Shown here piece by piece: positions 1 through 11,582 of a stretch of 64,000 nt of DNA. The DNA is taken from assembly GCF_021018895.1 (NCBI RefSeq), contig NC_079372.1, forward strand, positions 15,032,318 through 15,096,317. The letters are read 5' to 3'. How positions within the stretch are numbered: the stretch's first letter is position 1; the number at the start of each line of letters is the position of its first letter. The position numbers were made by a program, and so were the translations under genes. Below the pieces are notes generated by a model. The model did no database searches and was not told the DNA's origin. It was given only the letters and a program-made list of their open reading frames with translations. The stretch comes from Seriola aureovittata. Lineage: Eukaryota; Chordata; Actinopteri; Carangiformes; Carangidae.

Positions 1-503
1 TGTAACTAAAGCATTTTTTTTTACTGATTTTGTTTGCAATTAAAGGATAATCAAACAATATGTACCACATAGTTTTATCAGTTATGACTCAACCAAAATG
101 ACATCTGTGCCCCCTGAGTTCACAAAAGATGTGGAAAAACCTGTGTGCTTCCAGGTTCTGTGGACAGAAAGACACAATTAGGAACCTATATCAATGTGAG
201 GTATTTGGTTCTGCTTTGTGTCCATGTCTCAGCGCTGGTATGCAAGAGCAGGAAGGAGAGGAGGGACGATGCCATGGCATCTCCTAATGATGACAGCAGA
301 ATGAGCTCAGTTTTGCCCCTGTTAGAGGTATCCGACTGTAGGAGCCCAGAGAAGGCATTAGCTAGTGCCTCAGAGCCAGTTTAATTGGGCTCATTGTTGA
401 TATAATACAACAATGGACAGATAGACTGGCAACCATTCTGGGAAAAAACTGAACTCTGCAACTCCCTGCAACACGTAAAGCCGAGCCTGAGTCGTACTTT
501 ACA

Positions 504-517
504 GTTAGGGTTAGGGT
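504..517. repeat. Short interstitial telomere-like repeat
   Basis: GTTAGGGTTAGGGTTAACCC shows two full TTAGGG units and a partial third. It is too short to be a true interstitial telomere block. Such motifs are common in fish introns. Confidence 0.7.
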
Positions 518-1763
518 TAACCCATCTTGTTCATAAGGCAGATCGCACTGCCTTTGTTCCAGTATAGTACAAACAATGTTCCCACACACAACCATGTGTG
601 TGATGTCAAGTTAATGTGTTTCTTCATTTTATGCTGCTTTACACTTAAACTAACAACACACACTAATTCCTAATCTTTTTAAAGTGGCGTTTCTCTGTTA
701 TCATATAGAAGATAACCTGAATAAACACAAACTCACTTGGTTCAGTCACTATAAGTTCAGCTACTCTAATCACATTTAAGAATATGTGCAGCATGTTTCA
801 TTAAATGATTATTTAATTCAGAAAAAACTGTCAAACTGGCATTAAGCGGGATCCAAAACATAATTGTCAGTTATTTACTGGGGGATTGCTCTTTTGAGCT
901 ACTCCATATGACATCGATATTTGGCTGGTAACAGCAGAACGTTCAGGATACAGTCAGTGGTGATTTACAGTCATCTTTGACCTATTGATGCTTAAAAGTC
1001 AAGTAAATTTAGAAGCTAAAGAGCCTCGCTGCTGCTCTGTGTCTTCCTGTGACCTGGAAACAAAACCACCTCCCCTTTGTGGATTCTTCTACAAACCCTT
1101 CTGTAAACCGAGCCAGGCTGTTGTAGTGAAGGTGAACAATAAACAATACACTATTTATAACCGGAGTTTAATAAAAGAAAAAAAGCTCTGTTCATTTTTA
1201 CCTTCCTGCGTCCCCACCACCAGAGCTGCGACAACAATAGTGGAAGACATTCTTTAAATATCTGCAAACTGCTATTTGTGAGGGAAAACGGTGTCATATG
1301 GTGGAGGTGAGAGGAAGTGAGATTCATTAAGCCTCATTCTTAAACACAGTGAATAATAGTATCACTATCACTTTCTTCACCTGTCTGACTTTTTGCTGAG
1401 TTATAGCTCTAAAATGTATACGATGCAATTTCCTCCTATAATAGATGGGGGTTGTCACTTAAACAAAAACTAGGGCTTGTAAGCCACCGTGTATCACGAA
1501 CCTTAACAACTAGAAATCTGCGCATTAAATTCCGATTATACTAGTCTTTCAGAGCAGTGAATAATACACCGATATTCTGATTAATGCTCAACATAAATGA
1601 AAAGCAAGTGACATCTAGTGTATGTTCAACATTTGCCAAGTCATTACATGAATAGCCTATGAAAACAGACTGAACTCCCCCTCTCTCTCTCACACCACGT
1701 CTGTGATGATGATCAAAAATAATGGTGGTGCATTATCATCATCACTCTCATCTCTTCTTCTTC

Positions 1764-1819
<56 letters not shown>

Positions 1820-1820
1820 T
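1764..1820. repeat. (CAT)n / (ATG)n trinucleotide microsatellite
   Basis: About 18-19 uninterrupted CAT units, preceded by a short CTT run. The array ends about 70 bp from the rapgef3 exon 1 donor, so it lies inside intron 1. It generates false Met-rich and Asp-rich open frames on the minus strand. Confidence 0.97.
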
Positions 1821-1889
1821 GACAGTGCCACCTGACAGCAGCCTGTACTACCAACTCTCTGAAGTCCACATGAAAGCAGAATAACATAC

Positions 1890-1973
1890 CCAGCTGATGC
1901 CTCGTATGGTCGGCGTTTCCACCGAGTAGCGGTCCGGGAACACTTGATAATTGTGACTCCGAAACAGATGCAT
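1890..1973 (-). CDS. rapgef3: First coding exon of EPAC1 (Rap guanine nucleotide exchange factor 3), partial gene
   Basis: On the minus strand an ATG at 1973-1971 opens 28 codons that run in phase 0 into a strong donor (TGG then GTATGT, gt at 1889-1888). The peptide begins MHLFRSHNYQ and ends IRGISW. Remembered human EPAC1 has a similar N terminus: M-H, then R-S, Y-Q, an I-x-G motif and a terminal W just before its TPLTN segment. EPAC1 is a cAMP-activated exchange factor for Rap1 and Rap2 at membranes. The cAMP-binding, DEP, REM and CDC25 domains are not seen, so later exons must lie left of the window. The context supports the call: slc48a1 lies head to head about 5.4 kb away, as in mammals. 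Only 28 residues support the family assignment, so an unrelated exon with chance similarity is possible. Confidence 0.62.
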
Positions 1974-2330
1974 CTTTTTCTTAGATTACAACGAGCAACT
2001 TTCCCTGTCAGAAGATCCGCACACGGAGCCGGCAGCACCTCCAGACATTATCCACAGCCCAGCACATCGACCCGACGTGAACCCAGCTCGTTAATGGAAA
2101 ACGACGACGCGACACCGCAGCAGTCTCGGTTCAAGACTCAGCATTTTGTCTGAACCCCCCCCTCCACCCAAACCAAAAAAAAACCAAAACAACAAAACAT
2201 CCAGTTCCTCCTGCATCCAAACCCAGACCTGCCCTGACGCGTGTGCCTCAGTGAGGACGGGCTGTGTGATAATGCTCAGCACAGGCGCACTTTGTTGCTA
2301 AGTTGCGTGTGTGTGTGCGCGTGCGTGCGT
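1974..2330 (-). promoter_or_regulatory. Putative rapgef3 5' UTR and promoter, CpG-rich
   Basis: The sequence just upstream of the rapgef3 ATG has many more CG dinucleotides than its surroundings (CCGACG, ACGACGACGCG, GACGCGTG), and I see no TATA box at a convincing position. This fits a CpG-type promoter and 5' UTR for the minus-strand gene. The start site cannot be placed from sequence alone. Confidence 0.4.
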
Positions 2331-2446
2331 GCGTGCTCTTTGGCTTTGGCAAGGAACCACATGGAGTCATCTGAGAGACGGCTTCCTCTGGCATTTTTAC
2401 CATCTAATTAATGGCGTTTGAGCTATTAAGCTCGACACACATGAAC

Positions 2447-2450
<4 letters not shown>

Positions 2451-2494
<44 letters not shown>
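2451..2494. repeat. (TG)n microsatellite
   Basis: About 22 pure TG units. A shorter mixed GTGTGCGCGTGCGTGCG tract lies just upstream near 2307-2335. Confidence 0.97.
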
Positions 2495-2496
<2 letters not shown>

Positions 2497-2901
2497 TGTT
2501 AGAGTGTGGGCAGGTGTAGTTTTTACACTACACTTTTTCTTAAATGTTAGCAAACCGTAAAATGTGATTTGTCAATTTAAGCAGGATCATAGATTTCGCT
2601 GATGGCGCTGATGCAGTGAATAAAGTTGACAAAATCTTGACTCAACTGCACTGTGGTGAGCAAAATCCCGTTTTTAAAACACTTCATCACTGTGTTTGTT
2701 TTTCTCTCACATCCCCATAGCTGGGTTTAATCTGATGACAATCTCAATGAAACCACACAAACACACACAGCGGGCTCACTACCTGCTCATGAGACTGGGT
2801 CAAGGGTATTTAAGGAGGCAAAAATGTTCCATGTACCAATGTTCCAGGCATTGTATGGTCTAGTTTGTTCAGTGCAGTAGTTCAGAGCAGCAGAACTCTC
2901 T

Positions 2902-2923
2902 CTCACACACACTCACACACACT

Positions 2924-3010
<87 letters not shown>
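2902..3010. repeat. (CA)n microsatellite, long
   Basis: Interrupted CTCACACAC units pass into a pure CA run of more than 40 units ending at 3010. Three frames are open across it and encode only HT, TH or CV repeats. Confidence 0.98.
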
Positions 3011-3012
<2 letters not shown>

Positions 3013-3378
3013 ATCAGGTTGTCCAGCTGTCTGGCTCAACCGGGTCTGTGGGCACATGGAGGTGCAGATAAACTGCTTCAAGGGCAGAAAGCAGTTTGGG
3101 TCGGAGAACAACACTTGATGACTCTCATCAGCTGTTTTGTCCACCTCCGGTTTGCAGTCCGAGCGCAGGTGTTTTACCTTTGCACAGGTGTTAAACCTTT
3201 ACATACCCATTACTGATTTATGGATCCATAAAACTCAAAACGAACTGCTGTATATTGTTGCAACGGGTCTATTGTAACGCTCAGCTGTGGACGCAGCTCG
3301 CTGTGTTGCTATAACCTCATCTTTTTCTATGTCATTACTGACTTAATTTCCTCCGTGGGATAGCAGCAGGTGACTTAC

Positions 3379-3464
3379 TTCTCCATGCTCTGGTGTGCAG
3401 CGTCTTGGTGGAGAACACATGGATTTGACCAAGTTCTCCATAGAGACGTTGGTTTGACTTGTAT
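3379..3464 (-). other. Candidate minus-strand internal exon (upstream rapgef3 exon or lncRNA)
   Basis: This 86-nt segment has a good acceptor (CCATGTTTTACAG before 3464) and a consensus donor (AA then GTAAGT, gt at 3378-3377). One frame has an ATG opening MENLVKSMCSPPRRCTPEHG, which continues to the donor in phase 0. I do not recognise the peptide. The position, between the head-to-head genes and on the rapgef3 strand, would suit an alternative first exon or a divergent non-coding transcript. This is inferred from splice signals only. Confidence 0.28.
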
Positions 3465-4963
3465 CTGTAAAACATGGAGAAACAGGGGGGTAATTAGTTT
3501 CTTTAACAGCCTGCAAAAGAAACAGTAATTCTAATACGCATAGCAAATAGATATAAATCTGTCAAACAAGGACAAGGGAACCCTCTATTTAAAGTGATTG
3601 CCCATGAACTTCTAGTCATAACTGGATCATGGTCAACTGTGTCTTGCAGGCTGGATACGTTATGTAAGACTTGTTTAAATCCCTGCTATTGTTCCAATGT
3701 GGGGCTGCCCTTCCTGTACTGACCTCAGTGACTGAGTCAGTTCACCATGGCTTTCCACAAGACACACACAGACAAGAACCTCTATTCTATTATGCTTTCC
3801 ATGCTTTGGTTTGCTTGTTCTTCCGGCTGGAAAGATGTAGGAGGGCAATGTAAGGAGGCAAAGTGTCGCTCCTGTGTGTTAAACTCTGTTTTAGTCATTA
3901 CAGTTCTCAGTTGGTGTGTGTGTTGAGTATGCTGCCCTCCCTGTACTCTGAAGCTGCTGCGAAGCATATCTTCTGCCAGCTCTCTGAAAAAACAAACAAT
4001 GACTTCTTACCAAGTTTGGCCCTCCATGGAGTCATGAGGATGCTCCAATCCGAGCTGTCCCAATAAGCCAGTATTAAAAGTGAGAAAGCGATCAAACCAA
4101 ATGGAAAATACTGTTTTAAGTGCGGCCGATTAGTTGTGTGACTCTGTCTCTTCTAAATGCCTCACAGGGACGCTACGCTGCCAAATTAAGAATGTTCACA
4201 ATGAAGGAAGCCAGTTTTGCTTCTTATGACCTCCTCGGGGAATGTAAACACGATAGTTTTGCTGATAAGAAAGAGCACATTGCTCTTTTGATAGTATCTG
4301 ACAAAATGATTATCTTGTGTGCACAGCAGCACATCACTGAGGAACAGGTGACTGTTTTCGACAGATTATGTTTCAAATGTAAAAATCTTCGGCCACACTA
4401 AAGGAGCAAACTTCAAGAGTGGGTAATTGCTTTGTGGCCATGGGACTGAAATGAAAGCTCATTAATTGTCTGATGACCGTGTTTTCGGGTTCAGGGCGTA
4501 TCGTACAGTCGTGAAGCTGTCAAGAAATTCAATTTGCTGAAACCTTGAACTGTTGAGTGAAACAGGTCCCAGGTCATTTTGCGTTGTGAAAGGCTTCTCG
4601 TCACATGCCTGTCTGGCATTTTGAAAATAAATGGCGCCCTCTATTGAGAACTCAGACGCCCTGCAATCTGCGTTCATAAATACATGTAAACCTCAGTCAA
4701 ACTTTCTCATAAGTCCTATAGAAAATCATTAGACCAAGAAATTTATAAGAGTTTAATAGTTTTAGTGATGAATCTGAATGCACTATTTTATTACACAAGT
4801 AAACTAATAATGTTTTTGTGTGTTGTTTGTGTCTGTTTCTGTCTGTCTCTGTCTCTCTGTATTTATTTATGTGAGTGTGTATTTAGATCCTCCGGGAATG
4901 GGAGTGGGATTTCCTGCAACACATCTACGCCCATGGAATGTGCACTTTGCCAACTGTCTGGTG

Positions 4964-5075
<112 letters not shown>

Positions 5076-6339
5076 CTTTTCCTTCCTCTCCCCTGACCAG
5101 TTAGCAGTGACAGGGAGAAATGTATTGTATCTGTTTGACCTCATGGTCAAATGAGGAATCCAGCAAGAAAGTGAAGCAGATTATTTTTGATAAACCTCAC
5201 AAAACCTCCTTCTTGTCAACATCCCTCTAACACATCTGCCTCCCGCTGCCTACAGTCACATGGTGACATTTAGCAACGTGAGTTAGTCATGAATACTAAA
5301 GAACTCCAAATAACTTGGACATATCACTCAGCGAATAAATAACTTGAATTGTCTTGAAGAACTGTGATGAAAAATATATAGATATGTTTATATCATAAAA
5401 TCTTGCCACACATATGATAATACATTTGCTGGCATACCATATAAAAATAAAGTCAATTTTTCATCTGAAGATATAAATATTTATAAAATGATATAATAAA
5501 CCTATTAAATGTCAGTATAATACATTATTCTGAAGTGATCAGTCACTCACCACTGGCACGTTCTTATGAGATTCTTCAGTCTGATGGATTCCACGATTTT
5601 CTTCTTCCTTTTTCAGCCTTTGCTCCTTTCATATGTCCGAGGATGATTTCTCCCTCAGTCCAGTTTCTGTGAGTTGTGGGGAGTGTTGCTGGACACGGCT
5701 TCCTGTATCTTTCTGATTGGTCATGAGGAGAGCGCCCCAGGGCATAGGCTGAGTACAGCAGTGAGAGACACAGCAATGTGTATGTGCGAGTGTGTGAAGA
5801 CTGGATCCATAAAGACGCAACGCAGCTGCACAGTCTTTGGTTTGCTGTAATTTGCTTTCACTTCACAGCTGTGAGTTAAATGCTGCGGTTTTCAACTGTG
5901 ACTGCAGCACAGCTATGAGGCGACCACAGGAAAACTTTGAAGCTCAGCTTGAGAGTAGAGATTTCAATGCTCTACATTATGTGTGTTATTGCTTGATTTA
6001 TAGTAGATCTGTAAAGCAGTGCTTGGAACAAATTATAATATTTTGCTTTAATGTTTCCGGCATGGAGAGTCACTTCTTGTTTGACCCCATGGGTCGTATT
6101 TTTATGTGAATATCTCCTTTGTAGATGCATCTTTAATATGGCATTTTATTTTTGCCTTTCAAATTGTGCATTTTGTTTAATATTTGTAAACTATTACTCT
6201 CTTTATTCCTTTCTAACTGACAGTTTGGATTAACACAATGTTCATGTGCTCAAAGGAAATGCTTTTATGTAAAGCGTGACCTTCTGACTGTATAAATTTA
6301 TACAACAGCTTTGTTTACAGTGTTTTAAAAGTCAAACCC

Positions 6340-6640
6340 AATGACCTCAAACATACAGACAGGGTCATGAAGAATTACCTTCAGAGACACGAAGAACAAA
6401 GTCTGGCGCCGACAGAGTCCTGCTCTCAACATCACAGTCAGCCTGGGATGACATGAGGAGACAGAATACACAGAGACAGACTAAATCCACAGAAGAGCTG
6501 TGGCAAGTTCTCCAAGATGCTTGGAACAACCTACCTGCACCTGCTATCTTGAAGAACTATGCACAAGTTATTTGATTTAGCCCTAGTTTTTTTTTTTTTT
6601 TTTTAGTTTAGTGAGCTTTGTATGGAGTTGGATGATGAAA
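6340..6640 (+). mobile_element. Tc1/mariner-like transposon 3' remnant
   Basis: Near 6483-6572 one frame reads STEELWQVLQDAWNNLP and then a stop, like the C-terminal end of Tc1-family transposases in fish genomes (LW, QDAWNNLP). The sequence CTAAATCCACAGAAGAGCTG and the following T-rich tail also match what I recall of this dispersed family. Upstream frames are broken, and no catalytic DDE region or terminal repeat is visible. It is a dead fragment. Confidence 0.55.
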
Positions 6641-7068
6641 AAAAAAAACTGTTACTGGATTTGTTTTTTGAAAGCATTCCCACCTTACATTTAGTGCCTG
6701 AAATAGTACTTTACATATTTTAAACCAAATCACCAAATTATTATAATAGCTTTGGTACCACAGGTCTAAAATTGCAGTTTCGTTTTTCTCCACTAGGGGC
6801 GATATTATGTTTAGTCGGGGGTTTCCTCAATGCAAAGATATTTGAAGTGTAAAAGATCGATGACATTGCGGCAAAGTGTTAAAAACACCCCTGGAGATAG
6901 GTTTTGTTTCCCGCAGAGTAACTACCAGTTTTTTTTTATTTCAGGTGTTTGTATGAGGAAGCAGAAGTAATAATTAATGACATAGATAAAACTTAGTCCC
7001 TACCGATACATGTTGCCATCAGCTGAAGACCAGGATCCAACCTGCTGGTGTCTTCTCGGTCGTAGTAC

Positions 7069-7076
7069 GCCATCTT
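7069..7076 (-). promoter_or_regulatory. YY1-like motif in the presumed slc48a1 promoter
   Basis: GCCATCTT on the plus strand is the reverse complement of AAGATGGC, the core of the YY1 consensus, which often sits just downstream of TATA-less start sites. It lies about 340 bp upstream of the slc48a1 ATG in a locally CpG-containing stretch. It is a likely marker of the start region. Confidence 0.4.
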
Positions 7077-7416
7077 TGCGACGTCTGAGATAAACACTTA
7101 CCTTGATATTTTGTTGCTGCTCAGTAGCTGGAAATCTAAATTGTGCCATCGACATTTGTTTGTTGTACAAGTCACAAGAACTAGCGAATACTCGGCTGCT
7201 TCAGCTGCAGCTAGTTTTGCTAACAGTGACAGGCGTCGTTCTCCTGGTTGTTCAGCCGAGGGGCAATTTCATCTGTTGTTTTCCTGTCGTTAGTATCGAG
7301 GATATTACATAATGTGGCGATAAGCTGTTGATGTAACTTAACACCTGTTTTTAAAAATACGCCTTTGTCGCTTGCGCCTGTTACAAACTTCAAGCTAGCA
7401 GTGTTAATACCTTACT

Positions 7417-9106
7417 ATGGGAATCAGCAGGATTTACATTAGCATAGGTTATGCTACCTTTGGTACCCTGGTTGGACTTTCGGCTTTCTTGGTCTGGAAT
7501 ATCGCCTATAAACAGCCATGGACGGCGGCCATGGGAGGCCTGTCAGGTACGTTAACACTTCTATAGCGTGAATTGTAAATATTGAATGTTAGTGTGATAT
7601 GTAGCTTCGTCTTTTTCACTTGATAGTGGAGCATTAGCCTGGCTAATCCTAACCCAGGCCTACACTATCAAACAACACCACAATCCCATGTTGTGTGTTT
7701 GGCCTCATTCTTGTCACTTGAAACCGTTACAACACAAACAATGTTTTTGTCGGTGTTTGTCAGTGAAATGTTTTGCTGTGTTATCAGGCAAAATACTCTT
7801 GATGTTAGTCACACTTGTGCACATGACCAGATTTGTAGTGTATCCCCCTCCTCGGCATCATTTTGAGCATTCACTGCCTTAAAGAAAGTCACCCGGTTTT
7901 ATCATGTGTTTGCACCTACATATGTATGTCGACCGATGTTGTATTTTTGAGCTTGATAACGACATTTGGTAGTGTAAAAAATCTGATATGGGACGATAGT
8001 ACATTTGAAACAAACTAATAAACACATAACTTCAATGGCAGTCTTAATACACATCCCATAGATTTATTTATTTATAAAGTAAGATCAAGTTACGCACTGA
8101 GCAAGAGACATACAGTACAGACTTACAGTTGAAAAATCAATTGTCAGTGACTTGGTAATGCAGACATTAAACAACCTCAACCCTAGTTTTTCATTTCTGT
8201 ACTGCAGTGTCTTGATAGTTATTGGCCAACATATAAACCAATACTATTACGTATCTGCAATAAGCTAATATCTTACATGAGTTATTTGTCTAGTTGTTAT
8301 ATTGATACCTGATTAATTTATGACTGACTGAGTAAAATGATCGGCAACAACTTTTATAATCAGTTAATGTTTGAAGTCATTTTTCAAGCATAAATGCCAA
8401 ACCTATTCCACTTCCAGCTTCTCAGTTCAGCCCAGTTTCTGTATTTCTTTGTCTTATCTCAGAGTCACCTGAATAATTTTAGGTTTTGTGAAGTTGTTTT
8501 GGGAGGAAACAAGCGACTTAGGAATTACGAACAATTGTGACTGGGATTTTCACTATTTTACAGACTACATGCGTAACCGAGAAAATAATTAGCAGAGAGA
8601 CTGTAATGAAAGTTAGTTATTTTAAACCCCATTTTGTTTGCCTCTTTGACAGGAGTACTGGCGCTCTGGGCTCTCGTCACACACATCATGTACCTGCAGG
8701 ATTACTGGCGCACCTGGCTCAAAGGGCTCAGGTTCTTCATAGCTGTCGGTGTGCTCTTCTCAGTTTTGGCAGTGGCCGCCTTCATCACCTTCCTCACTAT
8801 CGCCATCACACAGAAGCAATGTAAACCCTCCTTCTATTGTTCCTGGTTTATAATGTGTAATATTAATATAAAGACTTAATTACATTTATGCTTGCATGCT
8901 TTTTGAGTCAGAGCAGAGGATTGATTTCCTAATGAACATATTCATCACCTTGCTATTTCTGTCCCACAGCTCCTACTGACCCGAGGAGCCTCTACCTCTC
9001 CTGTGTGTGGAGCTTCCTGACTCTCAAATGGTCCTTCCTCTTGGCCTTGTACTCATACAGATACCGCCAGGAGTTCGCAGATATCAGCATCCTCAGCGAT
9101 TTCTAG
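7417..9106 (+). CDS. slc48a1: Heme transporter HRG1 (SLC48A1), 144 aa, three coding exons
   Basis: Coding exons 7417-7546, 8653-8820 and 8970-9106 join in frame through canonical GT-AG sites. The 144-residue product compares with about 146 in mammals. HRG1 moves heme out of endosomes, lysosomes and phagolysosomes into the cytosol, for example when macrophages recycle haemoglobin. Four membrane spans are visible, near residues 8-28, 40-58, 70-95 and 108-128. Family hallmarks include QPWTAAMGG (33-41), [12 protein letters not shown] (51-62, with the conserved His54) and the C-terminal sorting tail [10 protein letters not shown] (135-144). The start is the first ATG of the conserved N terminus. 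The loop before the last span reads AITQKQSPTD; mammalian HRG1, as I recall it, has a histidine there. Teleosts often keep two copies (a and b), which I cannot tell apart here. Confidence 0.95.
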
Positions 9107-11582
9107 TCAGTACTCATTTTATAGACTGTGACAGACTTTGAGGGGTTTTAGGCTGCCAGCAGGAGCTGGTCAAAGAGCTTTTGTAACAAAGAGGAGGAAA
9201 CACAGACATGGCTAGATTAAAAAGTCATCTGACTTTTACCACATGAAGTTGCACTTGTTGCACTTGCTTAACAAGTCCTGTATTTGTATTGTAACACCTT
9301 CTCCTACTTTCAATGACTTACTTATTATATTCCTGTTGTAGTCGTAAGTCTAAAGCTCTGAAAACTGGAACTGCTTTTGGGTGAATTGCTTGAGGCTATT
9401 TATGAAGAGACACACCAGTGGATGTTTAAAAATACTAATATGGAAGAGGAAATCCCCACAATAACAGGTTTTAATCCAATCATTAGTTGTTCAAATGAAA
9501 ATGAAGCTTAAGTCCTCAGAACCAAAACTAAAACCACCTACCTGAAACCACTCTGATAATACTAGGCTGACAGTGTTATGTTGGAGTGCTTGATTGATTT
9601 TACGCAAATGAGTTTTTTTCATAGCTGCAGTTCTGAACTACAGAATAGTCATATCTGCCACTGTCTTAGTGTTTGCAGAGCAGAGTTAGTCTTTTAGCTC
9701 CATTTATTATCAGTGAAGCAATTTGAGAAAGTTTTTTTTTTTTTTTTTTGAATTCAACCACTGATTTCAATATGTTATCTATTTTTAAAGCTACTAGTGA
9801 TGTATGATCCCAACAAGGAAAATGTTCTTTATTTAACATGTCAAACTCTGCTTTTCTTTTCATTGGAACTGAATGGTGGAGTTGTGTATCATGCCCCAAA
9901 GAAAAGGCATTCCTGTGGAATTTGTGCTTTTCATCTTTTGTTCCACCAGGGGGAGACTCGCTTTTTCTGTCTACAGTCCACACACATTCCTCTTTTAGAG
10001 AGAAACACACATAGATTTGATAAATAATTGCACTTTAGTCTTTGATATTGATGCCATTGTTTTGCACACAAATCCTGATACAATGGGGGAAAAAAGAAAA
10101 TCGTGTTTTACATGCTGTCATTCATGTCTTACCCTTTTTAATGTTGAAATACACTATTTATATGTATCGTTTATGTTACAGTTAGTTTGATTTGTGTAAA
10201 TCAAGTTAAACTGGGCTTTGTACGTGGTTTAGTTGCAGCTTTAGCTTATGTCTACCTTTTACCATACAACATGTCAAATTGTATTTTTTTTTTTTTTTTG
10301 TCGATGAGTCGAATGAATGAATGTAAGAATGCTACATGTATATAGAAACTGAACCCATTAAAGATGCATTTATTATTAATTACATCATGTTGTCTCCTTG
10401 CTCTATACCAGCAGCCTCACAAATGCGTAATTTAAGTCATTCAGTTTGTGTTAGACTGCAGGTGCCAAGAGTCCTTTTCGAGACTTTCAGTTTCTTAGGC
10501 TCCACCCACACTGTGCAGAGGGTCTTAAGCTGAAACTTGATAAGAAATCAAACAAGTGAGTAATATACACATCTGAACCAAAAGCCTTCAGCCTTTGTGC
10601 TTCAGCAATAAGGTACGGTGCTGTGTTTTCATACTTTTTCTTTGTTACTGCTTCTAAACAGATAGTAGTGACATTGGGATGGGTGTGTTGGCCTCTTACT
10701 TGCTACTTGCATTTTGATTGTTTCAATCAGTAAATAATTGCGGGATTGTAGGAATTACATTTTTAATTCACAGATTATGAAGAACAGATGTTTTGTAGTT
10801 TATGTCCTTTGTGTGATTTAAAAAATAGAATCTACTGTATTGTGAACGGGTGTTCTTTTGTCATACAATGAAGTTAAATCTCTTAATATCCAGTTATTTC
10901 TTTTGTGCTTTAGCTCCCACCACAATGCTGAGGACAGCCCCATGTTCTATAAAGTTTGTTAAGAGTTTATCATCTCCTCAGTCGACCATCTGTTCACTCT
11001 AAAGTCTAAAATCTCAATGTTTTTAAGTGCTCATGTTTTATCATTATTATAGATTTTTCTTCTAAAATATGAAATGCTGTGTGACCTGATGTAGAAAATA
11101 ATTGCATGCAGAATGTAAGATTACTGAGGAACGTGTGTGTGTGTGTGCTATCATTTACCTGGTGTTGATCAAATATTTTAGCAGTGCACAGAGCCGTTGG
11201 CTTCATCTGTCAAGGTTAGATTAGGGTCTTTGCACTTGAAATATGTCAAAACAGCAACACTAATGTTAAACAGCATATTTATAATCCTGTAGATTAATAA
11301 AAAAGAATTAAGAAGAAAATTACTAAAAAATATATGATTTTCAGATCACTTGGGCTATAATTTAATAAAAAAATCGTATTATTATTTTTCTAAAGATGAA
11401 AAATAAATGCAAACGTACTAACATATTTTTATATTGTTAAAGTAACATGATAGTGATGCTGCCTTGACTTAATTTCTAGCTTGTAAAATGTAACTTATGC
11501 GACTCAATTCAAGATTTAACTTCAACTGTTTGTTGATGTGTTTTTTCTTTATGGCCTTAATATGTTTCATTCTGCTTCAGCC
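9107..11582 (+). other. slc48a1 3' UTR and spacer containing the slc26a9 5' non-coding region
   Basis: No further coding exon is seen. The slc48a1 3' UTR probably extends well into this stretch; an ATTAAA at 10357-10362 is one possible poly(A) signal. The slc26a9 coding sequence begins only two bases after a splice acceptor, so at least one non-coding slc26a9 exon must lie here. One candidate ends at 10555 before GTGAGT, with a CCACCC box just upstream. A poly(T) run lies at 9731-9750. Confidence 0.45.

Larger units (their letters stand above)
1..1889 (-). other. Presumed part of rapgef3 intron 1
   Basis: This stretch lies downstream of the rapgef3 exon 1 donor on the minus strand, and I found no EPAC-like second exon in it. 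It holds a short telomere-like motif near 504-517 and a (CAT)n microsatellite at 1764-1820. A good minus-strand acceptor (CTCCTACAG ending near 341) precedes a frame that does not resemble EPAC1. The rest looks like ordinary AT-rich sequence. Confidence 0.4.

Noticed and set aside
504..517. Interstitial telomere
   Set aside because: Only about two and a half units; too short to mean a fusion point or healed end.
1690..2038. Met-rich and Asp-rich minus-strand frames
   Set aside because: They arise from the (CAT)n repeat read through the rapgef3 donor; the real exon uses another frame and ends at 1890.
2865..3144. Open frames on both strands encoding HT or CV repeats
   Set aside because: They are produced by the (CA)n microsatellite and have no start context or conservation signal.
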